Part shown: one piece after another, positions 30,691-40,053 of the stretch
Layout of the letters: each line of letters starts with the position of its first letter
How positions within the stretch are numbered: position 1 is the first letter of the stretch
IMG/VR virus record: IMGVR_UViG_3300031659_000012
Location: 1 to 52,792 of that record
Reading direction: 5' to 3' (one strand)
DNA from: a virus
DNA: 52,792 nt
Made by a program: the position numbers and the translations under genes
The notes under the pieces: model-generated
The model's database searches: none
The model's input: the letters and a program-made list of their open reading frames with translations, nothing else
What the model was told of the DNA's origin: nothing

Positions 30691-32233
30691 GGGTTTTGAC
30701 TTCAATAACGACGATATTGATATCATGCTGGCTAATCTTGACTCGTTTAGTGAGGAAGAAGTGGCCGAGATTGACCGTATGGTGGACGAATTGTCTACAC
30801 GGTCTAAAAACAAGCGTGCGTACGACGACCTGATTGAGTTCTGCAAACTTATGATGCCTGAGTTTATTGTAGGCAAGCACCACCGCATCCTTGCTGACTT
30901 ACTCATGGGGATTGAGCGAGGGGATAAAGACCGTATCTGCGTTAACATCCCACCACGCCACGGCAAATCACAACTTGTGTCTATCTTCTTCCCAGCATGG
31001 TTCTTAGGCAGGAACCCAGACAAGAAAGTTATGATGGTGTCCCACACCACAGACCTAGCGGTAGATTTTGGTCGTAAAGTACGTAACTTGATAGCCCTAG
31101 ACGATTACAGGTCTATATTTCCCACTGTGAAACTCGCACAGGACAGTAAGTCAGCGGGTCGGTGGAATACCAACGTAGGTGGAGAGTATTATGCGTGCGG
31201 TATTGGCTCTGCACTTGCGGGTCGTGGCGCTGACTTGCTTCTTGTTGACGATCCACACTCGGAGCAGGATGTAATCAACGGGAACTTTAGCGTCTTTGAG
31301 AAGGCGTATGAGTGGTTCACCTTCGGCGCACGGACACGATTAATGCCCGGAGGACGTGTAGCTATTATACAGACACGTTGGCACCTAGATGATCTTACAG
31401 GGCGTGTGGTACGCGACATGGGTAAGAACGAACGTGCGGATCAGTACGAAGTCGTTGAGTTCCCCGCCATCCTAGATGTTGTCAACAAGAAAACCAAAAA
31501 GGTAACTCAAAAGCCGTTATGGCCTGAGTTCTTTGACTTAGAAGCCCTACTACGTACCAAAGCCTCTATGCCTGTATTCCAATGGAACTCGCAGTATCAA
31601 CAGCAGCCCACCACAGAAGAAGCAGCTATCGTTAAACGTGAGTGGTGGAACGAGTGGACCCCAGATACACCGCCGTCCTGTGAATATATTATCATGTCGC
31701 TTGACGCCGCAGCCGAGAAACATAACCGTGCAGACTTTACAGCGCTTACCACATGGGGCGTATTCTTGAACGAAGAGACCAGCGCGTACAATATTATATT
31801 GTTAAATAGCATAAAACAACGTATAGAGTTCCCAGAACTTAAACAGCTTGCGATGGAAGAGTACAACGACTGGGAACCAGACTCGTTCATTGTGGAGAAG
31901 AAAAGCTCTGGTGTAGCCTTGTATCAAGAGATGCGACGTATGGGTCTACCAGTGTCTGAGTACACACCACATAGAGGGTCAGGGGATAAGTTGGCTAGAC
32001 TTAACTCCGTTGCAGACATTGTAGCATCTGGACTTTGCTGGGTGCCGCAGACACGATGGGCAGAAGAAGTGGTCGAAGAGATTGCAGGATTTCCATTTAT
32101 GAGTAATGATGACCTTGTGGATTCTACGGTTATGGCTCTGATGCGTTTTAGGCAGGGTGGCTTTATTAGGTTGCCTAGTGACGAACCAGAAGAACAACAA
32201 TATTTTAAACAACGCCGAGGCGGGTACTACTAG
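30683..32233 (+). CDS. terL: Terminase large subunit, 516 aa
   Basis: Start set at the ATG in an ATGACTGA overlap with terS; a longer TTG-start form is less likely. Walker A-like PPRHGKS (90-96), Walker B LLLVDD (185-190), and a RNase H-like nuclease with SLDAA near 348 and SNDDLVDS near the C-terminus. This is the ATP-driven motor and endonuclease that packages DNA into the prohead. Length typical of podovirus large terminases. Confidence 0.96.
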   Translation: MTEGFDFNNDDIDIMLANLDSFSEEEVAEIDRMVDELSTRSKNKRAYDDLIEFCKLMMPEFIVGKHHRILADLLMGIERGDKDRICVNIPPRHGKSQLVSIFFPAWFLGRNPDKKVMMVSHTTDLAVDFGRKVRNLIALDDYRSIFPTVKLAQDSKSAGRWNTNVGGEYYACGIGSALAGRGADLLLVDDPHSEQDVINGNFSVFEKAYEWFTFGARTRLMPGGRVAIIQTRWHLDDLTGRVVRDMGKNERADQYEVVEFPAILDVVNKKTKKVTQKPLWPEFFDLEALLRTKASMPVFQWNSQYQQQPTTEEAAIVKREWWNEWTPDTPPSCEYIIMSLDAAAEKHNRADFTALTTWGVFLNEETSAYNIILLNSIKQRIEFPELKQLAMEEYNDWEPDSFIVEKKSSGVALYQEMRRMGLPVSEYTPHRGSGDKLARLNSVADIVASGLCWVPQTRWAEEVVEEIAGFPFMSNDDLVDSTVMALMRFRQGGFIRLPSDEPEEQQYFKQRRGGYY

Positions 32234-32242
32234 AGGTGACAC

Positions 32243-34729
32243 ATGGCTATTGAAAAAGGGCAGTACGCTGCTCCAATGGGACTAGAAGACCTAGAGGGCG
32301 ACCTAGAGGGCGTAGAAGATATGGACATCTCTGAGTTAGAGATTGAGATTGTTGATCCTGAGTCTGTCACTCTAGCCGACGGTAGCATGGAGATTACCAT
32401 AATTCCCGGTAATGAACAAGATTTCTCTGAGTTTGGCGCAAACCTAGCGGAACTCATGGAGGACAGTGATCTTGAAACCCTGTCAGGTGAGCTTGTCGGC
32501 CAGATAACAACGGACATAGATGGTCGTAAAGATTGGGCAGACACGTTTGTTAAGGGCTTAGACGTACTTGGTTTCAAATACGAAGAGCGCTCAGACCCGT
32601 GGGAGGGCGCGTGTGGCGTTAACTCTACAGTTCTAGCTGAAGCAGCCATCAGGTTCCAAGCTGAAACTATGGGTGAGACTATGCCAGCCGCTGGCCCTGT
32701 AAAAACTAGAGTACTTGGCCGAGAGACTAAAGAAAAAGATGAAGCCGCTGCCCGTGTTATGGCAGACATGAACTACGAACTCACCGAGAATATGGTTGAG
32801 TACCGCCCAGAACACGAACGGATGCTGTACAGCCTTGGTTTAGCAGGCTCTGCGTTCAAGAAAGTCTATTACGACCCTAATCTAGGACGTCAGGTTGCTA
32901 TCTATATCTCCGCAGAGGATGTGATTGTCCCCTACGGTGCCTCGAATATTGAAGCTGCAGAGCGTGTAACGCACGTAATGCGCAAGACAAAGAACGAATT
33001 GAAGAAGCTGCAAGCTGCAGGGTTTTATAAAGACGTAGACCTTGGCGACCCAGAACCTTACCACACAGATATTGAAGAGAAAAAAGCAGAAGACGGTGGA
33101 TATTCGCTTACCGATGATGACCGTTATGCTGTATATGAAATACACGCAGACCTTCTTATTGAGGGTATTGATGATGATGACGGAATTGCTCGACCTTACG
33201 TTGTCACCATTGAGCGTGGAAGTGGCGAAGTGCTGGCGATCCGTAGAAACTACGAGGAGGGTGACCCACTCACCCTTAAACGTCAGCACTTCGTCCACTA
33301 TAATTATGTACCGGGATTTGGCTTTTATGGCCTCGGATTGATCCACATTATTGGTGGATACGCCCGCGCTGGAACTTCCTTGATACGTCAGCTTGTTGAC
33401 GCTGGTACGCTCTCCAATCTCCCGGGAGGGCTAAAGTCTCGTGGACTACGTATCAAGGGGGACGATTCCCCTATCAATCCGGGTGAGTTTAAGGATGTGG
33501 ACGTACCGTCAGGGTCTATCCGTGACAACATCATGCCACTGCCGTACAAAGAGCCTTCACAGACGCTCCTAGCGCTTCTAAATCAAATTACGACTGAGGG
33601 GCGGCGTCTGGGCGCTATTAGTGATATGGACATCTCTGACATGTCCGCCAACGCTCCTGTGGGCACAACACTAGCACTACTAGAGCGCACACTAAAACCT
33701 ATGGCTGCGGTGCAAGCACGCGTACACTACGCGATGAAGCAAGAGTTTAAGCTACTCAAGGCCATCATGGCTGAGTATGCCCCTGAAGAGTACGCGTACA
33801 TCCCATCCAGAGGCGAAGTAGGAGCCAAGCGGGCAGACTACCTGATGGTAGACGTGATACCCGTCAGTGACCCTAACAATTCGACTATGGCCCAACGGGT
33901 CGTACAGTACCAAACAGTGCTACAGATGTCAGCGCAGGCTCCACAGATATACGACCTGCCTCAGTTGCATCGCCAGATGATAGAAGTATTGGGCGTGAAG
34001 AACGCCGACAAACTCGTCCCGACTAAGGATGACGCAAAACCAGCCGATCCGATAAGCGAGAACATGGATGCCCTAGTTGGCAAACCTATGAAAGCGTTCA
34101 TCTATCAGGATCAAGACGCTCACATCGCTACGCATATGTCGTTTATGCAAGACCCGATGGTGGCTCAGTTGATTGGTCAAAACCCACAGGCCAAACAGAT
34201 TATGACTTCGCTACAAGCGCACATCGCAGAACACCTTGGGTTCTCTTATCGTCAGAAGATAGAAGAAAAACTAGGCGCACCGCTACCTGCCCCGAACGAA
34301 GAGATGTCAGAAGACATGGAAGTACAACTGTCACGTCTGGTCGCAGACGCAGGCAAGCAGTTACAGCAGGCTAACCAGCAGCAGGCGGCGCAGAAGAAAG
34401 CTCAAGAACAGCAAAAAGACCCGATCATGCAAATGAAGCAAGCTGAATTGCAGATCAAACAAGCTGAAGAGGAGCGCAAAGCAGCAAACGATCTGGCAGA
34501 TCAAAAGATCAAACAGTTTGATATGCAGCTAAAAGAGCAAAAGATTTTGTTGGATGGCAATGTTGCCTCCGAACGCCTGAAGTTAGATGAGAAAGAACTC
34601 ATGTTAACCGCGCAGAAGGACGGGTTAAAGATGGCGGGAGATAGGCGTGTATCCAACGCCAAACTTGACATGGATAGCCTAGAAGCTGACCGTGAAAAAC
34701 CTGACCGCAACTCGGAAGGTAACCAGTAA
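32243..34729 (+). CDS. Portal protein, 828 aa
   Basis: Next to terL. After an acidic N-terminal arm, it has a conserved core with DPWEGACGVNSTVLAEAAIRFQAE, LAGSAFKKVYYDPNLG and SAEDVIVPYGA, as in podovirus-type portals. The C-terminal 160 residues form a Gln/Lys-rich helix (likely barrel) with an extended coiled coil. The portal forms the dodecameric ring at one vertex through which DNA enters and leaves. Long for a portal because of the extended C-terminal helix. Confidence 0.92.
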   Translation: MAIEKGQYAAPMGLEDLEGDLEGVEDMDISELEIEIVDPESVTLADGSMEITIIPGNEQDFSEFGANLAELMEDSDLETLSGELVGQITTDIDGRKDWADTFVKGLDVLGFKYEERSDPWEGACGVNSTVLAEAAIRFQAETMGETMPAAGPVKTRVLGRETKEKDEAAARVMADMNYELTENMVEYRPEHERMLYSLGLAGSAFKKVYYDPNLGRQVAIYISAEDVIVPYGASNIEAAERVTHVMRKTKNELKKLQAAGFYKDVDLGDPEPYHTDIEEKKAEDGGYSLTDDDRYAVYEIHADLLIEGIDDDDGIARPYVVTIERGSGEVLAIRRNYEEGDPLTLKRQHFVHYNYVPGFGFYGLGLIHIIGGYARAGTSLIRQLVDAGTLSNLPGGLKSRGLRIKGDDSPINPGEFKDVDVPSGSIRDNIMPLPYKEPSQTLLALLNQITTEGRRLGAISDMDISDMSANAPVGTTLALLERTLKPMAAVQARVHYAMKQEFKLLKAIMAEYAPEEYAYIPSRGEVGAKRADYLMVDVIPVSDPNNSTMAQRVVQYQTVLQMSAQAPQIYDLPQLHRQMIEVLGVKNADKLVPTKDDAKPADPISENMDALVGKPMKAFIYQDQDAHIATHMSFMQDPMVAQLIGQNPQAKQIMTSLQAHIAEHLGFSYRQKIEEKLGAPLPAPNEEMSEDMEVQLSRLVADAGKQLQQANQQQAAQKKAQEQQKDPIMQMKQAELQIKQAEEERKAANDLADQKIKQFDMQLKEQKILLDGNVASERLKLDEKELMLTAQKDGLKMAGDRRVSNAKLDMDSLEADREKPDRNSEGNQ

Positions 34730-34731
34730 AT

Positions 34732-34929
34732 ATGGCTAGAACCGTCTTTGACGTGCTAAAAACTAAACTCGAGGATGATAAATCCTCCGCAAAAGAATTT
34801 CTTGGAACAGGTGGAGCAAAAGACTTCTCTCAATACAAGGAAGTTGTTGGCTTAATTCGGGGTCTCGAAGCTGGCATTAACTACGTGGAAGACCTTGCGA
34901 AGAACTATATGGATAACGATGATGACTGA
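34732..34929 (+). CDS. Small hypothetical protein, 65 aa
   Basis: Starts three bases after the portal stop and overlaps the co-chaperonin gene by 8 bases (ATGACTGA). Helical: FDVLKTKLEDDKSSAKEFLGTGGAKDFSQYKEVVGLIRGLEAGINYVEDL. It resembles small structural or assembly helpers found after portal genes in marine phages. No further function can be stated. Confidence 0.75.
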   Translation: MARTVFDVLKTKLEDDKSSAKEFLGTGGAKDFSQYKEVVGLIRGLEAGINYVEDLAKNYMDNDDD

Positions 34930-35296
34930 CAAACCAGTTGAAATTAGCGATGACGACTTAGAACTACAACTACCTAGACCCGTAGGCTACCGCGTGTTGA
35001 TAGCCTTACCACAACCCGAAGAAACCGTTTCAGGAACATCAATCTTGAAGACAGAGACTGCCAAAACTCAAGATCACATTATGTCTATCATAGGACTTGT
35101 TGTGGACATGGGTGACCAAGCGTATTCCGATGCAGAACGTTTCCCCACCGGAGCATGGTGTAAGGAAGGTGACTTTGTAATGTTTCGTATGAACTCAGGA
35201 ACACGGTTCACCATTGGCGGGGTCGAGTATCGGCTTATGAACGACGACTCTATTGAGGCCGTTGTAGCTGATCCATCAGGCATTCAGAGGGCGTAG
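34922..35296 (+). CDS. GroES-like co-chaperonin, 124 aa
   Basis: Start in the ATGACTGA overlap. Pattern fits a co-chaperonin barrel: RPVGYRVLIALPQPEETVSGTSILKTETAK, then IIGLVVDMGDQAY, CKEGDFVMFRMNSGTRFTIGGVEYRLMNDDSIEAVV. In GroES the loop after the first strands (here near VSGTSILKTE) is the mobile loop that docks on GroEL. Phage homologues (T4 gp31 is the classic case) replace host GroES for capsid folding. It lies between portal and scaffold genes, which supports a capsid-folding role. An acidic extension precedes the domain. Confidence 0.85.
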   Translation: MTDKPVEISDDDLELQLPRPVGYRVLIALPQPEETVSGTSILKTETAKTQDHIMSIIGLVVDMGDQAYSDAERFPTGAWCKEGDFVMFRMNSGTRFTIGGVEYRLMNDDSIEAVVADPSGIQRA

Positions 35297-35298
35297 AT

Positions 35299-36306
35299 AT
35301 GGCATTTCAAAAAGTAGAATTTGAGTTTCCTGAATTAGAGGATAACAAATTAGAAATAGAGGACTCCGGTGCAGTTGAAGTTGATATCTCCGGTAAAAAG
35401 ACTAAAAAGGATTTCGCAGAAGATGCGGCTAAGTCTGACGATGACAGTCGTGAGGTTGAGGTGGAGGTTGTTGATGATACGCCTAAAGCTGACCGTAATC
35501 GCAAAGCGTCTGAACCTCCAGAGGACATCACAGATGATGAACTTGAGGATTACTCTGACAAGGTTCGTAAGCGTATCCAGCATTTTAGTAAGGGATACCA
35601 TGACGAGCGCAGGGCTAAAGAAGAAGCCCACCGTCAGAGCCAAGAGCTTGAGCGCGTTACTCAACAGCTTATGGAAGAGAACAAAAAGCTAAAAGGTAAC
35701 GTCAATAAGAACCAAGCTGCTTTATTAGATCAGGCTAAGAAAAACGCCGCTATTGAATCAGATAATGCTAAACGTGCGTACAAAGAAGCGTACGAGTCTG
35801 GTGACTCAGATGCAGTGTTGGATGCACAAGATAAGCTAACCAATGCTAAGTTAAAGTCCGAAAGACTAGCAAACTTCAAACTACCGTCTTTACAGGAAAC
35901 AGAAACACCTGTACCAAAAGAAGTAGAACAAATCGCTCCGGCAGTACAAGTCGATGGTCGGGCCGCAGATTGGCAAAAAGCTAATACGTGGTTTGGTCCT
36001 GACGATGAGATGACAAGTTTGGCGCTGGGGCTGCACAACAAACTTGTCAAACAGGGCGTAAGCCCGCAGAGTGATGAATACTACGAGTCGATTGACACTC
36101 GTATGCGTCAAGTATTCCCCGATAATTTCGAGGATGCTGAACCGAAGCGAAAGCAGACACAAGTGGTAGCGCCCGCAACGCGGAGTACAGCCCCACGGAA
36201 AGTGACGTTGACACGCACTCAGGTACAAATCGCTAAAAGGTTGGGTTTGACACCCGAACAATACGCCAAACAGGTTGCAATAGACATGAGGAAAGCAAAT
36301 GGCTGA
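35299..36306 (+). CDS. Scaffolding protein, 335 aa
   Basis: Acidic N-terminal half (many Asp/Glu), a long helical middle (RRAKEEAHRQSQELERVTQQLMEENKKLKGN), and a basic C-terminal end (RKVTLTRTQVQIAKRLGLTPEQYAKQVAIDMRKANG). This composition and location just before the capsid gene match internal scaffolds that guide prohead assembly. No protease motif is visible. Confidence 0.85.
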   Translation: MAFQKVEFEFPELEDNKLEIEDSGAVEVDISGKKTKKDFAEDAAKSDDDSREVEVEVVDDTPKADRNRKASEPPEDITDDELEDYSDKVRKRIQHFSKGYHDERRAKEEAHRQSQELERVTQQLMEENKKLKGNVNKNQAALLDQAKKNAAIESDNAKRAYKEAYESGDSDAVLDAQDKLTNAKLKSERLANFKLPSLQETETPVPKEVEQIAPAVQVDGRAADWQKANTWFGPDDEMTSLALGLHNKLVKQGVSPQSDEYYESIDTRMRQVFPDNFEDAEPKRKQTQVVAPATRSTAPRKVTLTRTQVQIAKRLGLTPEQYAKQVAIDMRKANG

Positions 36307-36748
36307 AAATCGCATAGACCGCGAATTAGACAAACGTGAAAAAACTGTACGTAAGAAGGCTTGGACGCGCCCGGAGACTCTACCTTCTCCAATTCCCCAA
36401 GACGGTTACGGATTTCGGTGGATTCGCGTTAGTAATCAAGGCCAGATAGACGCTACCAATGTCTCATCTAAATTACGCGAAGGTTGGGAGCCTGTAAGGG
36501 CAGCAGATCACCCAGAGATTGCTATGGTTACAGTAGAACAAGAACGGTTTGCTGACAACGTAGTGATAGGTGGCTTGATGCTTTGTAAAGCTCCACTGGA
36601 GATGGTTGAAGAACGCACTGACCATTTTCAACAACAGACGGACAGTCAAATGAACTCCGTTGATAACAACCTAATGCGTGAAAATGACCCTCGTATGCCG
36701 TTGTTTAATGATCGCAAGACCAAAGTAACCTTCGGCAAAGGAACTTAA
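36299..36748 (+). CDS. Hypothetical head-region protein, 149 aa
   Basis: Overlaps the scaffold stop by 8 bases. Basic N-terminus (RELDKREKTVRKKAW), then FRWIRVSNQGQIDATNVSSKLREGWEPVRAADHPE, a compact segment found in many marine phage head modules, and a flexible C-terminus. Probably a head component or assembly factor; function unknown. Confidence 0.75.
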   Translation: MAENRIDRELDKREKTVRKKAWTRPETLPSPIPQDGYGFRWIRVSNQGQIDATNVSSKLREGWEPVRAADHPEIAMVTVEQERFADNVVIGGLMLCKAPLEMVEERTDHFQQQTDSQMNSVDNNLMRENDPRMPLFNDRKTKVTFGKGT

Positions 36749-36765
36749 CTTTTTAGGAGCTTAAA

Positions 36766-37398
36766 ATGGCTTATCCTACTATCTCGGCCCCCTATGGGCT
36801 AAAGCCTGTTGGCTTGGTCGGCGGGCATAATTATGTGGGTTCTACCCGCAAAATACCTATTGCTTCCAACTATGGAACAGGAATCTTCTACGGAGATGTT
36901 GTACAGTACACAAGTGACGGTACTATCATTATCTCCACCTTGCAGAACAATACTTCAGCAGTTGCTGGCGTTATCGGTGTTTTTCTTGGATGTAGTTTTA
37001 CTGACCCAAACTCGGGTCAAGTAGTATTCAGGCAAAATTACCCTGCAAGCACTGTAGCATCTGATATTGAAGCTATCGTTGTGGATGATCCCAACGTGAT
37101 CTTTAAAGTTGTGAACGTTACGAACACAACTGCTAACGGCGCAACAACTGGACTCGCGCCTTTGGCGAAGTCTCGTGCCACTACAATCTCTTGTAACGCG
37201 GAGTTGGTGCTTAACACAGGACTGACTGCTACAGGTAATGGCCGTATGGGCGTGTTTATTAACAACGTCACATCTGTCTTACCATTCACTGTAATCGACG
37301 TAGTGCCAGACACGGTTGATAGTGCAGGCAATTTCACAGAGTTTCTCGTGAAGTTTACTGCTGGCTATCATCGCTATGACCACACCGTCGGCGTTTAA
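36766..37398 (+). CDS. Head decoration / capsid-associated protein, 210 aa
   Basis: TTTTTAGGAGC gives a clear ribosome-binding site. Starts MAYPTISAPYGLKPV, then beta-rich sequence with many Gly, Asn and Thr residues, ending AGYHRYDHTVGV. Resembles beta-rich decoration proteins placed before major capsid genes. Role inferred from fold type and position. Confidence 0.72.
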   Translation: MAYPTISAPYGLKPVGLVGGHNYVGSTRKIPIASNYGTGIFYGDVVQYTSDGTIIISTLQNNTSAVAGVIGVFLGCSFTDPNSGQVVFRQNYPASTVASDIEAIVVDDPNVIFKVVNVTNTTANGATTGLAPLAKSRATTISCNAELVLNTGLTATGNGRMGVFINNVTSVLPFTVIDVVPDTVDSAGNFTEFLVKFTAGYHRYDHTVGV

Positions 37399-37410
37399 GG
37401 AGATTAACTA

Positions 37411-38319
37411 ATGGCTATTTCACGCGCACAGCTACTTAAAGAGCTGCTCCCGGGCCTGAACGCATTGTTCGGCTTGGAATATGCAAAATACGGTGAAGAA
37501 CATACCGAGATTTTTGAAACAGAATCCTCAGATAGAAGTTTTGAGGAAGAAGTTAAATTATCAGGTTTCTCAGCGGCACCTGTCAAGAACGAAGGCTCTG
37601 CCATCGAATATGACAATGCTCAAGAGGCGTTCACCGCACGCTACACACACGAAACAGTGGCAATGGGTTTCTCTATTACTGAGGAAGCTATTGAGGATAA
37701 CCTGTATGACTCCTTGTCATCTCGTTATACTAAAGCACTGGCTCGTGCCATGGCGTACACTAAGCAAGTTAAGGCGGCTACAATTCTAAACAACGCCTTC
37801 TCTAGCGGCACCACTTACGGCGACGGCGTTGAGCTTTGCTCTACTGCTCACCCGCTGATTTCTGGTGGGTCAAACTCTAACGAACCAACAGTAGCTGCAG
37901 ACTTGAATGAAACTTCCCTTGAGGCGGCTATCATTCAGATTGCAGGTTGGACTGACGAGCGCGGCCTGTTGATCGCTGCAAAACCTAAGAAACTTGTGAT
38001 TCCACCGAACCTGCAATTCGTTGCAACTCGTTTGTTGGAAACAGAAGGTCGCGTAGGCACTGCAGACAACGATCTTAACGCTATCCGCAACAACGGCTCT
38101 GTTCCGGGCGGTTATACTGTCAATCACTATCTGACAGACACTGACGCTTGGTTCTTGATGACTGATGTTCCAAACGGTCTGAAGCACTTCACACGTAGCC
38201 CAATGGCTACTTCGATGGACGCTGACTTTGATACTGGCAACAGCCGCTACAAAGCTCGTGAGCGCTATTCGTTTGGTGTATCCGATCCTCTTGGAATCTT
38301 TGGTTCACCCGGAGCGTAA
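37411..38319 (+). CDS. Major capsid protein, 302 aa
   Basis: AAGGAG lies before the ATG. Contains FSAAPVKNEGSAIEYDNAQEAFTARYTHETVAMGFSITEEAIEDN, then GDGVELCSTAHPLISGG and FGVSDPLGIFGSPGA, a pattern typical of HK97-fold capsid proteins of the Mu-like type. Immediately followed by an intrinsic terminator, as often seen for a highly expressed capsid gene. No delta-domain or protease cleavage site can be defined here. Confidence 0.93.
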   Translation: MAISRAQLLKELLPGLNALFGLEYAKYGEEHTEIFETESSDRSFEEEVKLSGFSAAPVKNEGSAIEYDNAQEAFTARYTHETVAMGFSITEEAIEDNLYDSLSSRYTKALARAMAYTKQVKAATILNNAFSSGTTYGDGVELCSTAHPLISGGSNSNEPTVAADLNETSLEAAIIQIAGWTDERGLLIAAKPKKLVIPPNLQFVATRLLETEGRVGTADNDLNAIRNNGSVPGGYTVNHYLTDTDAWFLMTDVPNGLKHFTRSPMATSMDADFDTGNSRYKARERYSFGVSDPLGIFGSPGA

Positions 38320-38373
38320 ACAATTACTTTGCTGGGTTAGGATTCGCACTGCAAAGGCAAAGTTTGTTGAGAT

Positions 38374-38413
38374 GGGGGCTACTGCGGTGGCCCCTTTCTT
38401 TTTATTTTATTTT
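38374..38413 (+). terminator. Intrinsic terminator after the major capsid gene
   Basis: GGGGCTAC-TGCG-GTGGCCCC followed by TTTCTTTTTATTTTATTTT. An 8-bp stem (one G-T pair) and a T-rich tail. It may allow partial readthrough because the late operon continues. Confidence 0.88.
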
Positions 38414-38416
38414 GTG

Positions 38417-38422
38417 TATAAT
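38417..38422 (+). promoter_or_regulatory. Possible promoter -10 box after the capsid terminator
   Basis: Perfect TATAAT right after the T-rich tail of the capsid terminator; no good -35 can be defined because the tail itself is T-rich. It would drive the downstream structural genes from near 38429. Confidence 0.4.
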
Positions 38423-38481
38423 ATGCACATTCCCTGACAGCCGCCTAATGTGGCTGACACTCGCCACGACAGGAGATTATC

Positions 38482-39090
38482 ATGGCTAATACAACTTTTA
38501 ACGGTGCCGTTCGCTCGAAAAACGGTTTTGAAGACATCACTGTTTCCGCAACAGGCGGTGAAACAGTCAATTCCACGTATGGTACAAACGCCTCTGTAGG
38601 TGGCGATCTTACGGTACTTGGGTCTATCTTGTCTGGTGGTGCGCACCCCACGCTGAACGGTCTAACTGTAACGGCTAAAGCCACTGGTGCTACAATTACT
38701 TATGTTGCTGGAATTAACGTCAACCCATTCACTGGCGGCGCACAGCAGATTACTACTCTGCCAGCAGCGACAGTAGGCGTTGTTGTTGTCCACGCTCAGT
38801 CCGTAGACACTACTGGCGGCACTGCTTTCTTGAGCTTTGATTGTGCGGGTAGTGATGCTTATGAAACAGGCAGCGTTATCGAAAGCCGTACCAGCAGTGC
38901 AGTTGTGTTTGATAAGTCTACTGCGGGTGAAACTTTGTTGAAGTATACTCCTGCAAGCGCAACAACAAACTTGTTTAGCATTGGCTCGTACATCTACTTT
39001 ACTTGCACAACAGCAGGTCTGTGGAATATCTCGTTTCACTTTCAGCCTCTTGGTGCGGGTACTACTGGCACGTTTGCTTTTGCAGCCTAA
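38482..39090 (+). CDS. Beta-rich structural protein, 202 aa
   Basis: AGGAG upstream of the ATG. Rich in Gly, Thr, Ala and Val, with GGAQQITTLPAATVGVVVVHAQ and a C-terminal TAGLWNISFHFQPLGAG; beta-strand dominated. Probably a head decoration or head-closure protein placed after the capsid gene. No named family assigned. Confidence 0.72.
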   Translation: MANTTFNGAVRSKNGFEDITVSATGGETVNSTYGTNASVGGDLTVLGSILSGGAHPTLNGLTVTAKATGATITYVAGINVNPFTGGAQQITTLPAATVGVVVVHAQSVDTTGGTAFLSFDCAGSDAYETGSVIESRTSSAVVFDKSTAGETLLKYTPASATTNLFSIGSYIYFTCTTAGLWNISFHFQPLGAGTTGTFAFAA

Positions 39091-39140
39091 TAACTAATCT
39101 GGTGGGGTGGAAGCCCCACCGTTACATATAGGAGATTGAC

Positions 39141-39752
39141 ATGAGTCATTCCGCACAATCTGACGTCACCCCCGTATTTATTAGTGACGAAAACGCTGCC
39201 GACCCAGACCGGTTAGTTACAGCGGCTAGGCCAAATACATCAGCTACTATGGCAGCGACTACCTTCTTAGGCGGCGGCGCTAGAAATGTGACCGTCACGA
39301 CGGCTGGTACTGGCGATAACAATAAAACTTGTACTATAACAGGCACAGATGTTTTTGGTAATGCTATTACCGAAGTGATAACATCTACAGGTTCTGCTGA
39401 AGCAGTAGCAGGCGCTAAGTTATTTGTCACAGTCAGTGCAGTAAAATGTTCTGCTCAGTATGCCGGTAATATTACAGTTGGTTCTGGATCATTATGCGCA
39501 CAGGCACTTCAAGGTGTTAACCGTGTTAGGCTAAAAGGTTTTTCCATTGTCTCTGGTGGCACAGCAGGAGTGGTTAACCACTTTGACGGTACGCCTGAGT
39601 CTGGTACAATTTTGTTTAAGTCCCGCACTATAGGCACTGATAACGATACTGTTTCTCACGCAGTACCCGGAGAAGGCGTGTTGTTTAAAGATGGTATGAC
39701 TGTACAGTATACAGTTGCTACCATTGATATGATGACGTTCTTCTATGCGTAG
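39141..39752 (+). CDS. Beta-rich structural protein, 203 aa
   Basis: Clear AGGAG. Contains TVTTAGTGDNNKTCTITGTDVFGNAITEVIT, a Gly/Thr-rich beta stretch, then VRLKGFSIVSGGTAGVVNHFDG. Resembles the preceding gene in composition. Overlaps the next gene (DUF6321-like). A head or neck surface component by context. Confidence 0.72.
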   Translation: MSHSAQSDVTPVFISDENAADPDRLVTAARPNTSATMAATTFLGGGARNVTVTTAGTGDNNKTCTITGTDVFGNAITEVITSTGSAEAVAGAKLFVTVSAVKCSAQYAGNITVGSGSLCAQALQGVNRVRLKGFSIVSGGTAGVVNHFDGTPESGTILFKSRTIGTDNDTVSHAVPGEGVLFKDGMTVQYTVATIDMMTFFYA

Positions 39753-40053
39753 GTACTTCAAGTCTGGTGGGAGTACAAACTCTCCTGCTTGGACTCGCAA
39801 AGCGGGTAAGAGTGAGTCCGGTGGGCTTAATCAAAAAGGGGTTGACAGCTATAAACGCGCAAATCCCGGTAGCAAGTTAAAGACCGCAGTCACTAAGAAA
39901 CCTAGTCAACTTAAAAAGGGTTCTAAGGCTGCTAACCGCCGCAAATCCTTCTGTGCCCGTATGTCGGGTATGAAGAAGAAGAACACAAGTTCCAAAACGG
40001 CTAACGACCCAGATAGCCGCATAAATAAGAGTTTACGGAAGTGGAATTGTTAA
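39745..40053 (+). CDS. DUF6321-like small basic protein, 102 aa
   Basis: Begins MRRYFKSGGSTNSPAWTRKAGKSESGGLNQKGVDSYKRANPGSKLKTAVTK and ends RRKSFCARMSGM...RINKSLRKWNC. The pattern (Trp-x-Arg-Lys, SGGLNxKG, RRKSFCARM, final RKWNC) matches DUF6321-like proteins from phages and giant viruses. Strongly basic, so possibly bound to packaged DNA. The MRRYFKSGG start is shared with the small gene at 41385. Confidence 0.82.
   Translation: MRRYFKSGGSTNSPAWTRKAGKSESGGLNQKGVDSYKRANPGSKLKTAVTKKPSQLKKGSKAANRRKSFCARMSGMKKKNTSSKTANDPDSRINKSLRKWNC

Noticed and set aside
38374-38480. Small ORF starting MGATAVAPFFLFYF after the capsid gene
   Set aside because: It reads through the terminator hairpin and T tail and has no ribosome site of its own.
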